From Paraburkholderia piptadeniae (GTDB lineage Bacteria; Pseudomonadota; Gammaproteobacteria; Burkholderiales; Burkholderiaceae): 64,000 bases of DNA. Positions 18,313-27,781 of the stretch are shown here, in pieces. A program made the position numbers and the translations under genes. The notes beneath the pieces were generated by a model, which had not been told where the DNA came from, ran no database searches, and worked only from the letters and a program-made list of their open reading frames with translations. Each line of letters starts with the position of its first letter. The stretch's first letter is position 1. The stretch spans positions 124,301 through 188,300 of the forward strand of contig NZ_CYGY02000024.1 in the NCBI RefSeq assembly GCF_900007165.1, given 5' to 3'.

Positions 18313-19656
18313 ATGCAAAACCCTAAAGCCGTTACCGCCACGCCGATCCAGACGCCGCCGATGCCGCCGCGTCTCGGCGAAGAAATTCTGCGCGTCAAGG
18401 ACGTGTGCCGCGGGTTCAACAAGACGCAGGGCGAGCTGCTCGTCCTCGACGACGCCAACCTGTCGTTGCGCGAAGGCGAGATCGTCGGTCTGCTCGGACG
18501 TTCGGGCTCGGGCAAGTCGACGCTCTTGCGCATCATCGCCGGGCTGATCGAGCCGACGGACGGTGAAGTGACCTATATGGGCAAGCCGCTCAAAGGTCCC
18601 GCCGAAGGCGTCGCGATGGTGTTCCAGACGTTCGCGCTGTTTCCGTGGCTCACGGTGCTGCAGAACGTGGAGGCGGGTCTCGAAGCGCTGGGCGTCGGCG
18701 CGCGCGAGCGCCGCGAGCGCGCGCTGGCCGCGATCGACCTGATCGGTCTCGACGGCTTCGAGAACGCGTATCCGCGCGAGCTGTCGGGCGGCATGCGCCA
18801 GCGCGTCGGCTTTGCGCGCGCGCTGGTCGTCGATCCGACGCTGCTCCTGATGGACGAGCCGTTCTCCGCGCTCGACGTGCTGACGGCCGAAACGCTGCGT
18901 ACCGATCTGCTCGATCTGTGGACGCAGGGCCGCATGCCGATCAAGTCGGTGCTGATCGTCACGCACAACATCGAGGAAGCGGTGTTCATGTGCGACCGCA
19001 TTCTCGTGCTGTCGTCGAATCCGGGCCGCGTGATCGCCGAGATCAAGGTGCCGTTCAAGCATCCGCGCAATCGTCTGGACCCGGCGTTCCGCCGCCTCGT
19101 CGACGACATCTACGCGAAGATGACCGCGCGTCAGAAGGACGAAACGACGAAGAAGGGGCTGGAGCTGCACAGCTGGCTGCCTCACGTGTCGACCAACCTG
19201 ATGGCGGGTCTGATCGAAATGCTGGCGGCCGCGCCTTACCACGGCCGCGCGGACATGCCGGAAATCGCGCGCTCTTTGCATCTGGAAGTGGACGACCTGT
19301 TCCCCGTCGCCGAAGTGCTGCAGCACCTGGGTTTCGCCGACGTGCGCGAAGGCGATATTTTCCTGACGCCGCCCGCGCGCGTGTTCGCCGAGTTCGGCAC
19401 GCAGGAGCGCAAGATGATGTTCGCCGAGCATCTGCTGCGTCACGTGCCGCTCGCGGCGCGGATCAAGAAGGTGCTGAACGAGCGGCCGGGACATCGCGCG
19501 CCGCGCGTGCGCTTCGAGCAGGAGCTGGAAGACTTTCTGTCCGACAGCGCGGCGGAAGAGACGCTCGATGCCGTCATCAACTGGGGCCGTTATGCCGAGA
19601 TTTTCTCGTACAACGACCAGACGGAAATCTTCAGTCTCGAGGACGTCGAGTCCTGA
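18313..19656 (+). CDS. ABC ATPase with C-terminal AAA-associated domain
   Basis: A 447-residue ATPase for the fused permease just upstream. The ATPase core covers about residues 20-260, with Walker A GRSGSGKST, Q-loop MVFQTFALFPW, signature LSGGMRQR, Walker B LLLMDEPFSALD and switch VTHNIEEAV. These are NrtD/TauB/SsuB features. An extra 170-residue C-terminal region (about 280-447) resembles the AAA-associated domain seen on some nitrate/sulfonate-type ATPases and probably senses a ligand or partner. Ends 45 bp before a strong terminator. Substrate unknown. Confidence 0.88.
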   Translation: MQNPKAVTATPIQTPPMPPRLGEEILRVKDVCRGFNKTQGELLVLDDANLSLREGEIVGLLGRSGSGKSTLLRIIAGLIEPTDGEVTYMGKPLKGPAEGVAMVFQTFALFPWLTVLQNVEAGLEALGVGARERRERALAAIDLIGLDGFENAYPRELSGGMRQRVGFARALVVDPTLLLMDEPFSALDVLTAETLRTDLLDLWTQGRMPIKSVLIVTHNIEEAVFMCDRILVLSSNPGRVIAEIKVPFKHPRNRLDPAFRRLVDDIYAKMTARQKDETTKKGLELHSWLPHVSTNLMAGLIEMLAAAPYHGRADMPEIARSLHLEVDDLFPVAEVLQHLGFADVREGDIFLTPPARVFAEFGTQERKMMFAEHLLRHVPLAARIKKVLNERPGHRAPRVRFEQELEDFLSDSAAEETLDAVINWGRYAEIFSYNDQTEIFSLEDVES

Positions 19657-19700
19657 TCCTGCGAGCAGCGCCCGATCGATTCGGGCGCGCGCAAATGCAG

Positions 19701-19726
19701 AAGGGGAGCCGTGGCTCCCCTTTTTT
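19701..19726 (+). terminator. Terminator of the orphan ABC operon
   Basis: GGGGAGC-CGTG-GCTCCCC followed by six T, about 45 bp after the ATPase stop codon. A textbook intrinsic terminator. Confidence 0.92.
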
Positions 19727-19779
19727 CGTGTGCGACGCGTCTGCATCGTTTCGTGCGGCGGGACGTATCAGCGCCCAGG

Positions 19780-20346
19780 TTACTGCAGATTGCCCCAGCG
19801 CTCGACAGCCGGTTCCGCCGATGCCCACTTCCAGTAGTTGTTGTCCTGCTGGCATGCGGCAGCCGTGTACCAGTAGACCTTCGAGTCCGGCTTGTCGCCA
19901 TCGACGACGGAGAACACGAACTCCTTGCACATTGCGAGCGACGAAGCGAACGCGCGCGTCACGCGCACCTGGCCGTGGCCGTTCTCGATGGGCAGCGCGT
20001 GCTTGACGCTCCAGTCCCGCGTTTCGCCGACGGGCATCGCGCCCGCGAGCGCCGCGATCACATTCTGCTGATCCGAATGCATGACGCGCAGATACCGCGC
20101 GACGGCTTCGTCGGTGGCGGCCTGCACCGCGATGCCGACGCCGATGCCCACGGCGGGATTCGCCGTGACGAGCCCCGTTGCCGCGCCTGCGCCCGCGCCC
20201 GCCGCTGCGCCCACGGAGGTCGAACTGCAGCCGCTCGTGAGCGTCAGCGCGCCGACGCACAACGCGCCGGCGAGCGCGAGCCGCGCGCACGCACGATTCG
20301 CGCGCAGCCGATGCAGTGCCCGCCTTTGTGTCGAGCGCGCGCTCAT
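19780..20346 (-). CDS. Predicted glycine-zipper lipoprotein, paralogue 1
   Basis: A 188-residue exported protein of unknown function. A basic N-terminus and hydrophobic segment end in LTLTSGCSS, a slightly degenerate lipobox with a cysteine likely to be acylated. Then comes an Ala/Gly-rich glycine-zipper stretch (GAAAGAGAGAATG), a soluble domain with conserved-looking ALPIENGHGQVRVTR, and the C-terminal WKWASAEPAVERWGNLQ. It shares this ending and overall plan with the gene immediately upstream, whose stop codon overlaps this start as ATGA, so the two arose by tandem duplication and are translationally coupled. The long frame open to 20583 is not part of it. Confidence 0.8.
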   Translation of the reverse strand: MSARSTQRRALHRLRANRACARLALAGALCVGALTLTSGCSSTSVGAAAGAGAGAATGLVTANPAVGIGVGIAVQAATDEAVARYLRVMHSDQQNVIAALAGAMPVGETRDWSVKHALPIENGHGQVRVTRAFASSLAMCKEFVFSVVDGDKPDSKVYWYTAAACQQDNNYWKWASAEPAVERWGNLQ

Positions 20347-20930
20347 TGCAGCGAGCCCCAGCGGTCGGTCGCGGGTTCGGCCGATGCCCACTTCCACGCA
20401 TTGCCGTCGCGGCAGATCGACGCGACATAGAACGCGCTCGATGCGGGCACGTTCTTCGTCGCCGTTTTGTCGACGGAGAACACGATCTCCTTGCAGTCGA
20501 GCTCGCCCATGCTGATCGTGCGGCTCACGGTCACGCGGCCGTGCTCGTCGTCTTCGAGCGGCACCGAATGCGTGATGCTCCACGGCGCGACGGCGCCCAC
20601 CGCGAGCGGGCCCGCCGCGATCGCGATGCTGTCCTGAGTATTGCGGTGGATGACGCGCTCGGAGTACTGGACGCCCGCCCGCGCCGCAGCGACGGCGCCA
20701 AGCCCGATGCCCGTCGCGACCGCCGCGTTGTTGGTGACTTTGCCGGCGATGGCCGCGCCGGCGATACCGGCGCCCGCCGTCGCGCCTTCCGTGTAGAGCG
20801 AGCTGCAGCCGCTCAGTGCCGTCGTGACGGCGACGGCCAAGGTGGCAATCAGCGTGGCGCCCGGAAAGACTGAACGCCGCATCGTTGCGGGCCGCGCCGT
20901 GTGCGCTTGGCGGTGCATGGCTTTTTGCAT
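20343..20930 (-). CDS. Predicted glycine-zipper lipoprotein, paralogue 2
   Basis: A 195-residue protein, first gene of the pair. The lipobox is good (LSGC in TTALSGCSSLYTEG), followed by a glycine-zipper-like GAGIAGAAIAG segment and a domain similar to paralogue 1: SVPLEDDEHGRVTVSR matches LPIENGHGQVRVTR, DCKEIVFSV matches MCKEFVFSV, and both end in WKWASAEPA..RWG.LQ. Probable site: periplasmic face of a membrane. The start is uncertain; ATG at 20930 is given, and the ATG at 20882 would give a more typical signal peptide. No function is assigned. Confidence 0.8.
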   Translation of the reverse strand: MQKAMHRQAHTARPATMRRSVFPGATLIATLAVAVTTALSGCSSLYTEGATAGAGIAGAAIAGKVTNNAAVATGIGLGAVAAARAGVQYSERVIHRNTQDSIAIAAGPLAVGAVAPWSITHSVPLEDDEHGRVTVSRTISMGELDCKEIVFSVDKTATKNVPASSAFYVASICRDGNAWKWASAEPATDRWGSLQ

Positions 20931-21305
20931 TTCTTGGTCATGGCTCCTGCTCGTGCCTTCGATGCGCGGACCGCGCCGGCGCGAAGGACGGACTGCGTCT
21001 GATTTTTACGCAGCGGCATTGTGCAGGATGCCTTTTGTAATTGGCATAGGGAAAGTGCAAGCAATTGCAAAAGATGCTGCGGGGCCGCTGTCTTTCTGCT
21101 TGATTTCGCTAGCAGTCCGCATGCCTGGACGGGGCGCAGCGTCGCCGCCAACGCGCGAAGACGCGCGTCGCGTGCGCGGCGGCGCGTGTGAGGAATCGAC
21201 TGTGAATGAGCGGCAGGAGATGCCGCACTAAACGCGATAGATGCGCGTGCAACGAAGCGCACGACTGTGGCGCGGCACGCGACGCATCACATGCCGCGTC
21301 GCGCG
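20931..21305. other. Intergenic region upstream of the lipoprotein pair
   Basis: About 375 bp between two minus-strand genes. It contains an AT-richer patch near 21030-21075 with GCAATTGC and TTGCAC-like elements on the minus strand, where a promoter for the lipoprotein pair could lie. No gene is supported. Confidence 0.4.
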
Positions 21306-22364
21306 TCACGATTCGTCGGGATTCGAATCTTCGTCGCCGTATGCGCTGAGCCGGTTGTACAGCGTCTTGAGACTCACACCGAGCGCCTTGGCCGCGCGCC
21401 GCTTGTCGCCGCCGCAGTATTTGAGCGTGCCGAGGATGATCTGCTTCTGCGCATCGGCGAGCGGCGTGCCAATCCACACGCTCATCGAATCGCCGAGCGT
21501 GACGGGCTTCTTCACGCGCGACATCAGATGCGGATGCGGCAATTCGACGGCCTTCTCGGCGAGAATGAACGCGCGATATACGGCGTTCTTCAGTTCGCGC
21601 ACGTTGCCCGGCCATGACCATGTGCGCAGCGTTTCCATCGACCGCTTGCTGAAGACCTTGTTCGCGCCTTCCTGGCGATTGAGTTCATCGAGGAAATGCA
21701 GCGCGAGCAGCTCGCGGTCGCCTTCGCGTTCGCGCAGGGGCGGCGCGCGCAGCGGAAACACGGCGAGCCGGTACATCAGGTCCTCGCGCAGGCCGTTTTC
21801 CTTCACGGCGACGGCCGGGTCGCGATTGGTCGCGGCGATCACGCGCACGTCGCCGCGAATCAGCTCGGTGCCGCCGACTCGATAGAACGTGCCCGTTTCC
21901 AGCGCGCGCAACAGCTTGACCTGGCGCACGGGCGCCATTTCCGTCACTTCGTCGAGGAACAGCGTGCCGCCGTTCGCGTGCTCGAAGTAGCCGACGCGGC
22001 CTTGCACCGCACCCGTGAAGCTGCCTTTCTCGTGGCCGAACAGTTCGGCTTCGATCAGTTCGTCGGGAATCGCGCCGCAATTGACGGCGACGAACGCGCC
22101 GTCCTTGCGCGCGCTGTGCTCGTGGATCGTGCGGGCGATCAGTTCCTTGCCGGTGCCCGATTCGCCGATGATGAGCGCGGTCGCATCCGTCGCGGCCACG
22201 CGGTCGATCTGCTCGTAGAGATCCAGCATCACCGGCGACGAGCCGTACAGCACGCCATACGCCTTCAGTCCGGGGACGCCTTCGACCATGCGTTGCCTGC
22301 CCTGTGGCGCGGGAGCGCTGCCACCGCCTTGCGCAGCGGGCGAGTCCAGATCGGTTGACGACAT
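21306..22364 (-). CDS. Sigma-54 activator without receiver domain
   Basis: A 352-residue enhancer-binding protein that should remodel sigma-54 RNA polymerase. The central AAA+ domain (about residues 40-265) has Walker A GESGTGKE, Walker B GGTLFLDE, the arginine-containing VIAATNRDP and WPGNVREL. The surface loop reads GSFTGA instead of the usual GAFTGA; Phe and Thr, the key contacts, are kept. A Fis-type HTH ends the protein (RRAAKALGVSLKTLYNRLSAYG). The N-terminal region is only about 35 residues and holds no receiver or sensor domain, so activity may be controlled by a partner or by expression. ATG at 22364 preferred over an upstream TTG. Confidence 0.9.
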   Translation of the reverse strand: MSSTDLDSPAAQGGGSAPAPQGRQRMVEGVPGLKAYGVLYGSSPVMLDLYEQIDRVAATDATALIIGESGTGKELIARTIHEHSARKDGAFVAVNCGAIPDELIEAELFGHEKGSFTGAVQGRVGYFEHANGGTLFLDEVTEMAPVRQVKLLRALETGTFYRVGGTELIRGDVRVIAATNRDPAVAVKENGLREDLMYRLAVFPLRAPPLREREGDRELLALHFLDELNRQEGANKVFSKRSMETLRTWSWPGNVRELKNAVYRAFILAEKAVELPHPHLMSRVKKPVTLGDSMSVWIGTPLADAQKQIILGTLKYCGGDKRRAAKALGVSLKTLYNRLSAYGDEDSNPDES

Positions 22365-22872
22365 AGCCAAGGGTGTCCTGTGCAATTTCGGGTGAGTGTC
22401 TGAATGGCGCAGGCCAGTATCGGGTGCGTGGACTGCCCCGTAAGTGGGTCCACTATCTCATAAAAGGCAATTTAACCATTGGCACGCCATGTCCGGCAAG
22501 GCGCGCGCGAATTTCGCATTCGCTGAAAATATGCAAACTTTGACGGACGATCGGCGTGAGATGCCGGAAAAAGTTGCATCCGTTGCGCGATCTCCCGGCA
22601 ACTTTGTCTGTTTTGCGCGCGCCTCGCGCGTATCTTGAAATCAGCGGCGACGCGGAACTCGGCGGCCGGGCTTGGATCGCATAGAGATGGTCGGGTACGC
22701 CCGTTGCGAGACCGCGGAAAGGGCGGATGGACGCGCGCGGGAGCTCGAACTGGCGACGCGCCATGCGTGGCGGTGAGCGCGAAGAGGCGCCTCGAGTTTG
22801 TAGCGCTGGCCTCCACCGGACCGGCCGTCGGCCGATGAGACAGACCGGTCCCGCGCCGGAAAGGAGATTGCG
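22365..22872. other. Divergent intergenic region
   Basis: About 500 bp between the receiver-less sigma-54 activator and the DUF883 gene. Promoters for both should lie here. I searched for a -24/-12 element and found only TTGGCACGCC near 22489 without a matching -12 GC. No gene is supported; a minus-strand frame covering it has no recognisable features. Confidence 0.45.
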
Positions 22873-23190
22873 ATGACAGAAACGACCGAGCAGCTCGCAT
22901 TGGGCAGGCAGAAAATTGTCGAGGATCTCAGGGTGCTGTTGACCGACTCGGAAGAGATGCTGCGGCTCGCGGCGACCGTTCCGGGCGAGGGCCTCGATTC
23001 CTTGCGCGAGCGGCTGCGCACGCACGTCGATACATTGCAGGCGGCGCTCGGAGGTGCGCAGACGTCGGCGCATCGTCGCTACCGTAGCGCGACGGTTCAG
23101 ACCGAGCGGTATGTTCGCCAGAACCCATGGCAGTCGCTCGGCATCGCGGCGGGCGTCGGCTTCGCGCTCGGTTTGCTCGCGTCTCGGTGA
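22873..23190 (+). CDS. DUF883 (ElaB/YqjD-type) membrane-anchored protein
   Basis: A 105-residue protein of the DUF883 family. In E. coli its relatives ElaB and YqjD are stationary-phase inner-membrane proteins, YqjD being associated with ribosomes. Visible features: a helical N-terminal part with many charged residues, the motif TERYVRQNPWQSLGIAAGVGF typical of the family C-terminus, and a short hydrophobic tail (GIAAGVGFALGLLASR) that anchors it. A GGAGA ribosome-binding site precedes the ATG. It is followed 70 bp later by another small membrane protein, likely co-transcribed. Confidence 0.88.
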   Translation: MTETTEQLALGRQKIVEDLRVLLTDSEEMLRLAATVPGEGLDSLRERLRTHVDTLQAALGGAQTSAHRRYRSATVQTERYVRQNPWQSLGIAAGVGFALGLLASR

Positions 23191-23260
23191 TCGGCGTTCA
23201 CGGACGCTGCCGGGCGCGATGACGACCCCAGTCCCCATTCACGACGACAAGGAGTTCAAG

Positions 23261-23518
23261 ATGGCACGACCCGCAATCGGCATATTCGGCGCTCTGTTCG
23301 CAATGGGCAGCGTACTGGCCTGGCGCTGGGTGCAACGGCAGCGCGGCGCGCAGCCACCGCTGGCGCGCGATCTGACGCGCTGGGAAGGCGAGGGCGGCTC
23401 GGTGACAGACCCCGAGCAGCAGCCCGGCACGCAAGCGGCGCCCGCCACGCATCTGCGTGGCGGCAACGGCGCGGATCACAGCGCGAGCGGCGACGCATGG
23501 CCGTTCCCACGCGGATGA
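23261..23518 (+). CDS. Small membrane protein of unknown function
   Basis: An 85-residue protein with an N-terminal hydrophobic segment (IGIFGALFAMGSVLAWRW) followed by a polar, disordered tail rich in Gly, Pro and Gln. GGAG stands 9 bases before the ATG, which supports this start over the longer open frame. Position right after a DUF883 gene suggests a shared envelope-stress or stationary-phase role, but I do not recognise the family. Confidence 0.65.
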   Translation: MARPAIGIFGALFAMGSVLAWRWVQRQRGAQPPLARDLTRWEGEGGSVTDPEQQPGTQAAPATHLRGGNGADHSASGDAWPFPRG

Positions 23519-23831
23519 TGATGCCGCCGCCACGGCCGCGGCGAGTCGTGCACGCCGCGGCCCGCGCCTGTTGGCCAACGGCCGATATTTTTTTCGGTAT
23601 AAGCCGTATAATGACCAAAAACAACAACAATATGTGAGATTGACGGCAAAATTTACGGAAATTGTTGCGCAGATGCGTTAAATCGGAAAATCTTTCCGAT
23701 TCGAGCGTCCGGCGCTGCGGCGCAGGCTTAGGCCTGACATCGCAGCGCGCGGGCGTTTTCGTCGTCGCAACTTTCTGGCGAACGCAGGCTGTGCGTGTTC
23801 ACTACCAGTACTTTCGAGCTTTCTACACGCG
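23519..23831 (+). promoter_or_regulatory. AT-rich promoter region of the sigma-54 regulator
   Basis: About 310 bp; 23585-23690 is much more AT-rich than its surroundings and contains TATAAT (23607-23612), a perfect -10 hexamer, preceded by a run of T and a short GGCC-AAC-GGCC hairpin that could end the upstream transcript. The -35 is not obvious. Likely promoter for the regulator starting at 23832, with a leader of about 210 bases. Confidence 0.45.
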
Positions 23832-25238
<1,407 letters not shown>

Positions 25239-25386
25239 GCATCTCCTGACGTCAGGCCAGTCAGTTACGCCGATCGTCCTCGCGGCCACGTCGGACGGCG
25301 TCAGAACGGCACAGGCTTTGCTGAATCAGTTCGACCAGTTGCATCGCACCAGCGAGACGATAGTCAACGAAATCAGGGAGTTCAAC

Positions 25387-25635
25387 ATGCCGGATTACGA
25401 CGCCGTCCACGATCTGCGCGCGCATCGCCCCGACCCCACCACGCCCGATACGCCCGACGAGCCCGAGCCGGGCCAGCCGCCCGAGCCGGACCAGCCGGAC
25501 CAGCCGGATACGGTGCCCGATCCGACGCGCGAGCCCGTTGAACCCGACGCGCCGCCTATCGGCGATCCGCCGTCGCAGCCTTCACAGACGCCGCATACGC
25601 GTCCCGGCGCCGCGCTGCGTGGCGGCGCGTCATGA
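25387..25635 (+). CDS. Proline/aspartate-rich low-complexity protein
   Basis: An 82-residue acidic protein with no hydrophobic segment, built largely of Pro, Asp, Glu and Gln in short repeats such as PEPDQPDQPD. Almost certainly disordered. A GGGAG site nine bases before the ATG at 25387 supports translation; the longer frame starting inside the upstream regulator gene is unlikely. The ending RPGAALRGGAS resembles the tail style of the small protein at 23261 (THLRGGNGAD). Unknown function, probably part of the surrounding stress-related set. Confidence 0.55.
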   Translation: MPDYDAVHDLRAHRPDPTTPDTPDEPEPGQPPEPDQPDQPDTVPDPTREPVEPDAPPIGDPPSQPSQTPHTRPGAALRGGAS

Positions 25636-25723
25636 AAATCAACGCCGTCAACGCCGCTCGTTGACACGCGTCGCGGCGAGTGCAATTGCCGGGCCTGAGA
25701 GATGTATCTGTTACAAAACCGGC

Positions 25724-25748
25724 GAACTTTTTACCGGCAAATTACGTT
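25724..25748 (+). promoter_or_regulatory. ECF-sigma-like promoter candidate
   Basis: GAACTT (25724-25729), 15 bases, then CGTT (25745-25748), in front of the 25824 gene. The pattern resembles group-4 (ECF) sigma promoters, but such short motifs occur by chance, so this is weak. Confidence 0.2.
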
Positions 25749-25823
25749 CGTCGGCCTAGACTAAGGTGATGCGGCTCGATCGACCCCACGTTCGGGCAGT
25801 AGCCTTCCCTGGAGGCGTCCATC

Positions 25824-26036
25824 ATGAGACATCCCGCATTGCGGCGCTCCGCGCGCCATTCGAAGCGCGATCAGCGCCCAGCCGGCGGCACGGGCAATCA
25901 ACCAGCGACACCTGACCCGGCGCACGAGAACCGCGCCGCGCCTGATGCTCCGCCTGACGGGGAACACAACCAGGGCGGCACGCGCCAGGAAGGGCTGGAT
26001 TACCAGCGCGATCTGGGCTCCGAGCAGGACGCCTGA
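25824..26036 (+). CDS. Small hydrophilic protein of unknown function
   Basis: A 70-residue, highly polar, likely disordered protein, basic at the N-terminus (MRHPALRRSARHSKRDQRP) and acidic at the C-terminus (LDYQRDLGSEQDA). GGAGG lies ten bases before the ATG, which supports translation. No family recognised. It sits between other small proteins and trehalose synthase, fitting a desiccation or stress-associated set by context only. Confidence 0.5.
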   Translation: MRHPALRRSARHSKRDQRPAGGTGNQPATPDPAHENRAAPDAPPDGEHNQGGTRQEGLDYQRDLGSEQDA

Positions 26037-26163
26037 GCCGTCGTTTGCGACCGGTCCCGGCTCATTCGACAGGCGAATAATTTGCTGCGCGCAATCGTGT
26101 GCGCAGTGTGTTTTTGCTTGTCTGTCACATTTACATACATCTTTATTCCATGAGCTTGCGCAA

Positions 26164-26188
26164 TACGGCATGAGATTTGCATGCCGTA
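26164..26188 (+). promoter_or_regulatory. 25-bp dyad in front of otsA
   Basis: TACGGCATG (26164-26172) and CATGCCGTA (26180-26188) form a perfect 9-bp inverted repeat with a 7-base spacer, 48 bp upstream of the otsA start. No T tract follows. It is either an operator or an mRNA hairpin in the otsA leader. Confidence 0.5.
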
Positions 26189-26236
26189 ACTCGGTGTATC
26201 ACCGCATGTAAGTCAACTGAATGAGGTGGAGCCGCA

Positions 26237-27658
26237 ATGAGCAGATTGATCGTAGTTTCAAACCGCGTCGCGCCGACTCAGGAAGGACGCCCCGCAGCGG
26301 GCGGTCTGGCGATCGGGGTGCTGGATGCCCTGAAGGAAACGGGAGGTGTGTGGTTCGGATGGAGCGGCGAGATCGCCGCCGAGCCGTCGCCGCCCGTCAT
26401 CGAAAAGCAGGGCAACGTGACCTATGCGACGGTGGGGCTGACCAAGCGCGACTACGACCAGTACTACCGCGGCTTCTCGAATGCGACGCTGTGGCCGACT
26501 TTCCACTATCGCAATGATCTGTCGCGCTACGACCGCCAGGAGTATGCGGGCTACTTGCGCGTCAACGCGTCGCTCGCGCAGCAGCTGAAGGAGCTGGTGA
26601 GGCCCGACGACATCATCTGGGTCCACGACTATCACCTGTTGCCGTTCGCGCGGTGTCTGCGCGATCTCGGCGTGAAGAACCCGATCGGCTTTTTCCTGCA
26701 TATTCCGTTTCCCGTGCCCGAAGTGATGCGCACGGTGCCGCCGCACGAAGAACTCGTGAAGAGCATGTGCAGCTATGACGTGGTCGGGTTTCAGACGGAC
26801 GCGGACCGGCAATCGTTCGTCGATTACATCGAGCGCGGCAACCACGGCACGCTCAGCGACGAGAACATGGTCCACGCGTATGGCCGTTTCCTGAAAGTCG
26901 CCGCCTATCCGATCGGCATCTATCCCGACGCGATCGCGAAAGCCGCCGAACAGTACGGCGACCGCAAGGCGGTCCGCAGCTTGCGCGACGCGATGCGCGG
27001 CCGCAAGCTGATCATGAGCGTCGACCGGCTCGACTATTCGAAGGGGCTCGTCGAGCGTTTCCAGGCGTTCGAGCGTCTGTTGCTGAACGCGCCCGGCTGG
27101 CATGGCCGCGTTTCGCTCGTGCAGATCGCGCCGCCGACGCGCTCCGACGTGCAGACCTATCAGCGCATTCGTCAGAATCTGGAAGGCGAGGCGGGGCGCA
27201 TCAACGGCCGTTTCGCGCAGCTCGACTGGACGCCGATCCAGTACCTGAACCGCAAGTACGAACGCAATCTGCTGATGGCGCTGTTCCGCCAGTCGCAGGT
27301 CGGCTACGTGACGCCGCTGCGCGACGGGATGAACCTCGTCGCGAAGGAGTATGTCGCGTCGCAGGACCCCGCCGATCCCGGCGTGCTGGTGCTGTCGCAG
27401 TTCGCGGGCGCGGCCGAGCAACTGCCGGGCGCGCTGGTCGTCAATCCGTTCGACCTGTCGCAGATGGCGGAGGCGCTGGAGCGCGCGCTGTCGATGCCGC
27501 TCGCCGAGCGCCAGGCGCGTCACGCGGACATGATGGCGCCGCTGCGCGAGAACAACCTCTCGGTGTGGCGCGATACGTTCCTCGCGGACTTGCGGCACGT
27601 CGCGACGGCTTCATCGGTGACGGAGAAGGCGGTCAAGCGCGCCGACGTCACGGCATGA
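26237..27658 (+). CDS. otsA: Trehalose-6-phosphate synthase
   Basis: A 473-residue retaining glycosyltransferase (family GT20) that joins UDP-glucose and glucose-6-phosphate to give trehalose-6-phosphate, the first step of the OtsAB osmoprotectant pathway. Features: N-terminal LIVVSNRVA and the GGLAIG loop, WVHDYHLLPF, FFLHIPFPVPEV, the VDRLDYSKGL motif and the donor-binding GYVTPLRDGMNLVAKEY. Length matches E. coli OtsA. A GGTGGAG ribosome-binding site precedes the ATG. The phosphatase otsB is not in the window, so it must lie elsewhere. Placement next to sigma-54 regulators and small stress-type proteins fits osmotic or stationary-phase expression. Confidence 0.95.
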   Translation: MSRLIVVSNRVAPTQEGRPAAGGLAIGVLDALKETGGVWFGWSGEIAAEPSPPVIEKQGNVTYATVGLTKRDYDQYYRGFSNATLWPTFHYRNDLSRYDRQEYAGYLRVNASLAQQLKELVRPDDIIWVHDYHLLPFARCLRDLGVKNPIGFFLHIPFPVPEVMRTVPPHEELVKSMCSYDVVGFQTDADRQSFVDYIERGNHGTLSDENMVHAYGRFLKVAAYPIGIYPDAIAKAAEQYGDRKAVRSLRDAMRGRKLIMSVDRLDYSKGLVERFQAFERLLLNAPGWHGRVSLVQIAPPTRSDVQTYQRIRQNLEGEAGRINGRFAQLDWTPIQYLNRKYERNLLMALFRQSQVGYVTPLRDGMNLVAKEYVASQDPADPGVLVLSQFAGAAEQLPGALVVNPFDLSQMAEALERALSMPLAERQARHADMMAPLRENNLSVWRDTFLADLRHVATASSVTEKAVKRADVTA

Positions 27659-27736
27659 CGTGAGATCCCGCGACATACGCGCGCCATGCGCGTTCGCGTC
27701 CGCGGCATGTGCGCCTGCGACGCGCGCGCGCCGAAG

Positions 27737-27767
27737 CGGCAGCCTGTAACGGCTGCCGTTTTCGTTT
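27737..27767 (+). terminator. Terminator after otsA
   Basis: CGGCAGCC-TGTAAC-GGCTGCCG followed by TTTTCGTTT. It lies about 80 bp after the otsA stop and only 14 bases before the convergent gene's stop. Confidence 0.85.
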
Positions 27768-27781
27768 CCAGCCGGGCGGGC

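Noticed and set aside
22487..22503. Possible -24/-12 (sigma-54) promoter TTGGCACGCC
   Set aside because: The -24 half looks right but the position that should be GC at -12 is CC, and the next gene is almost 400 bp away.
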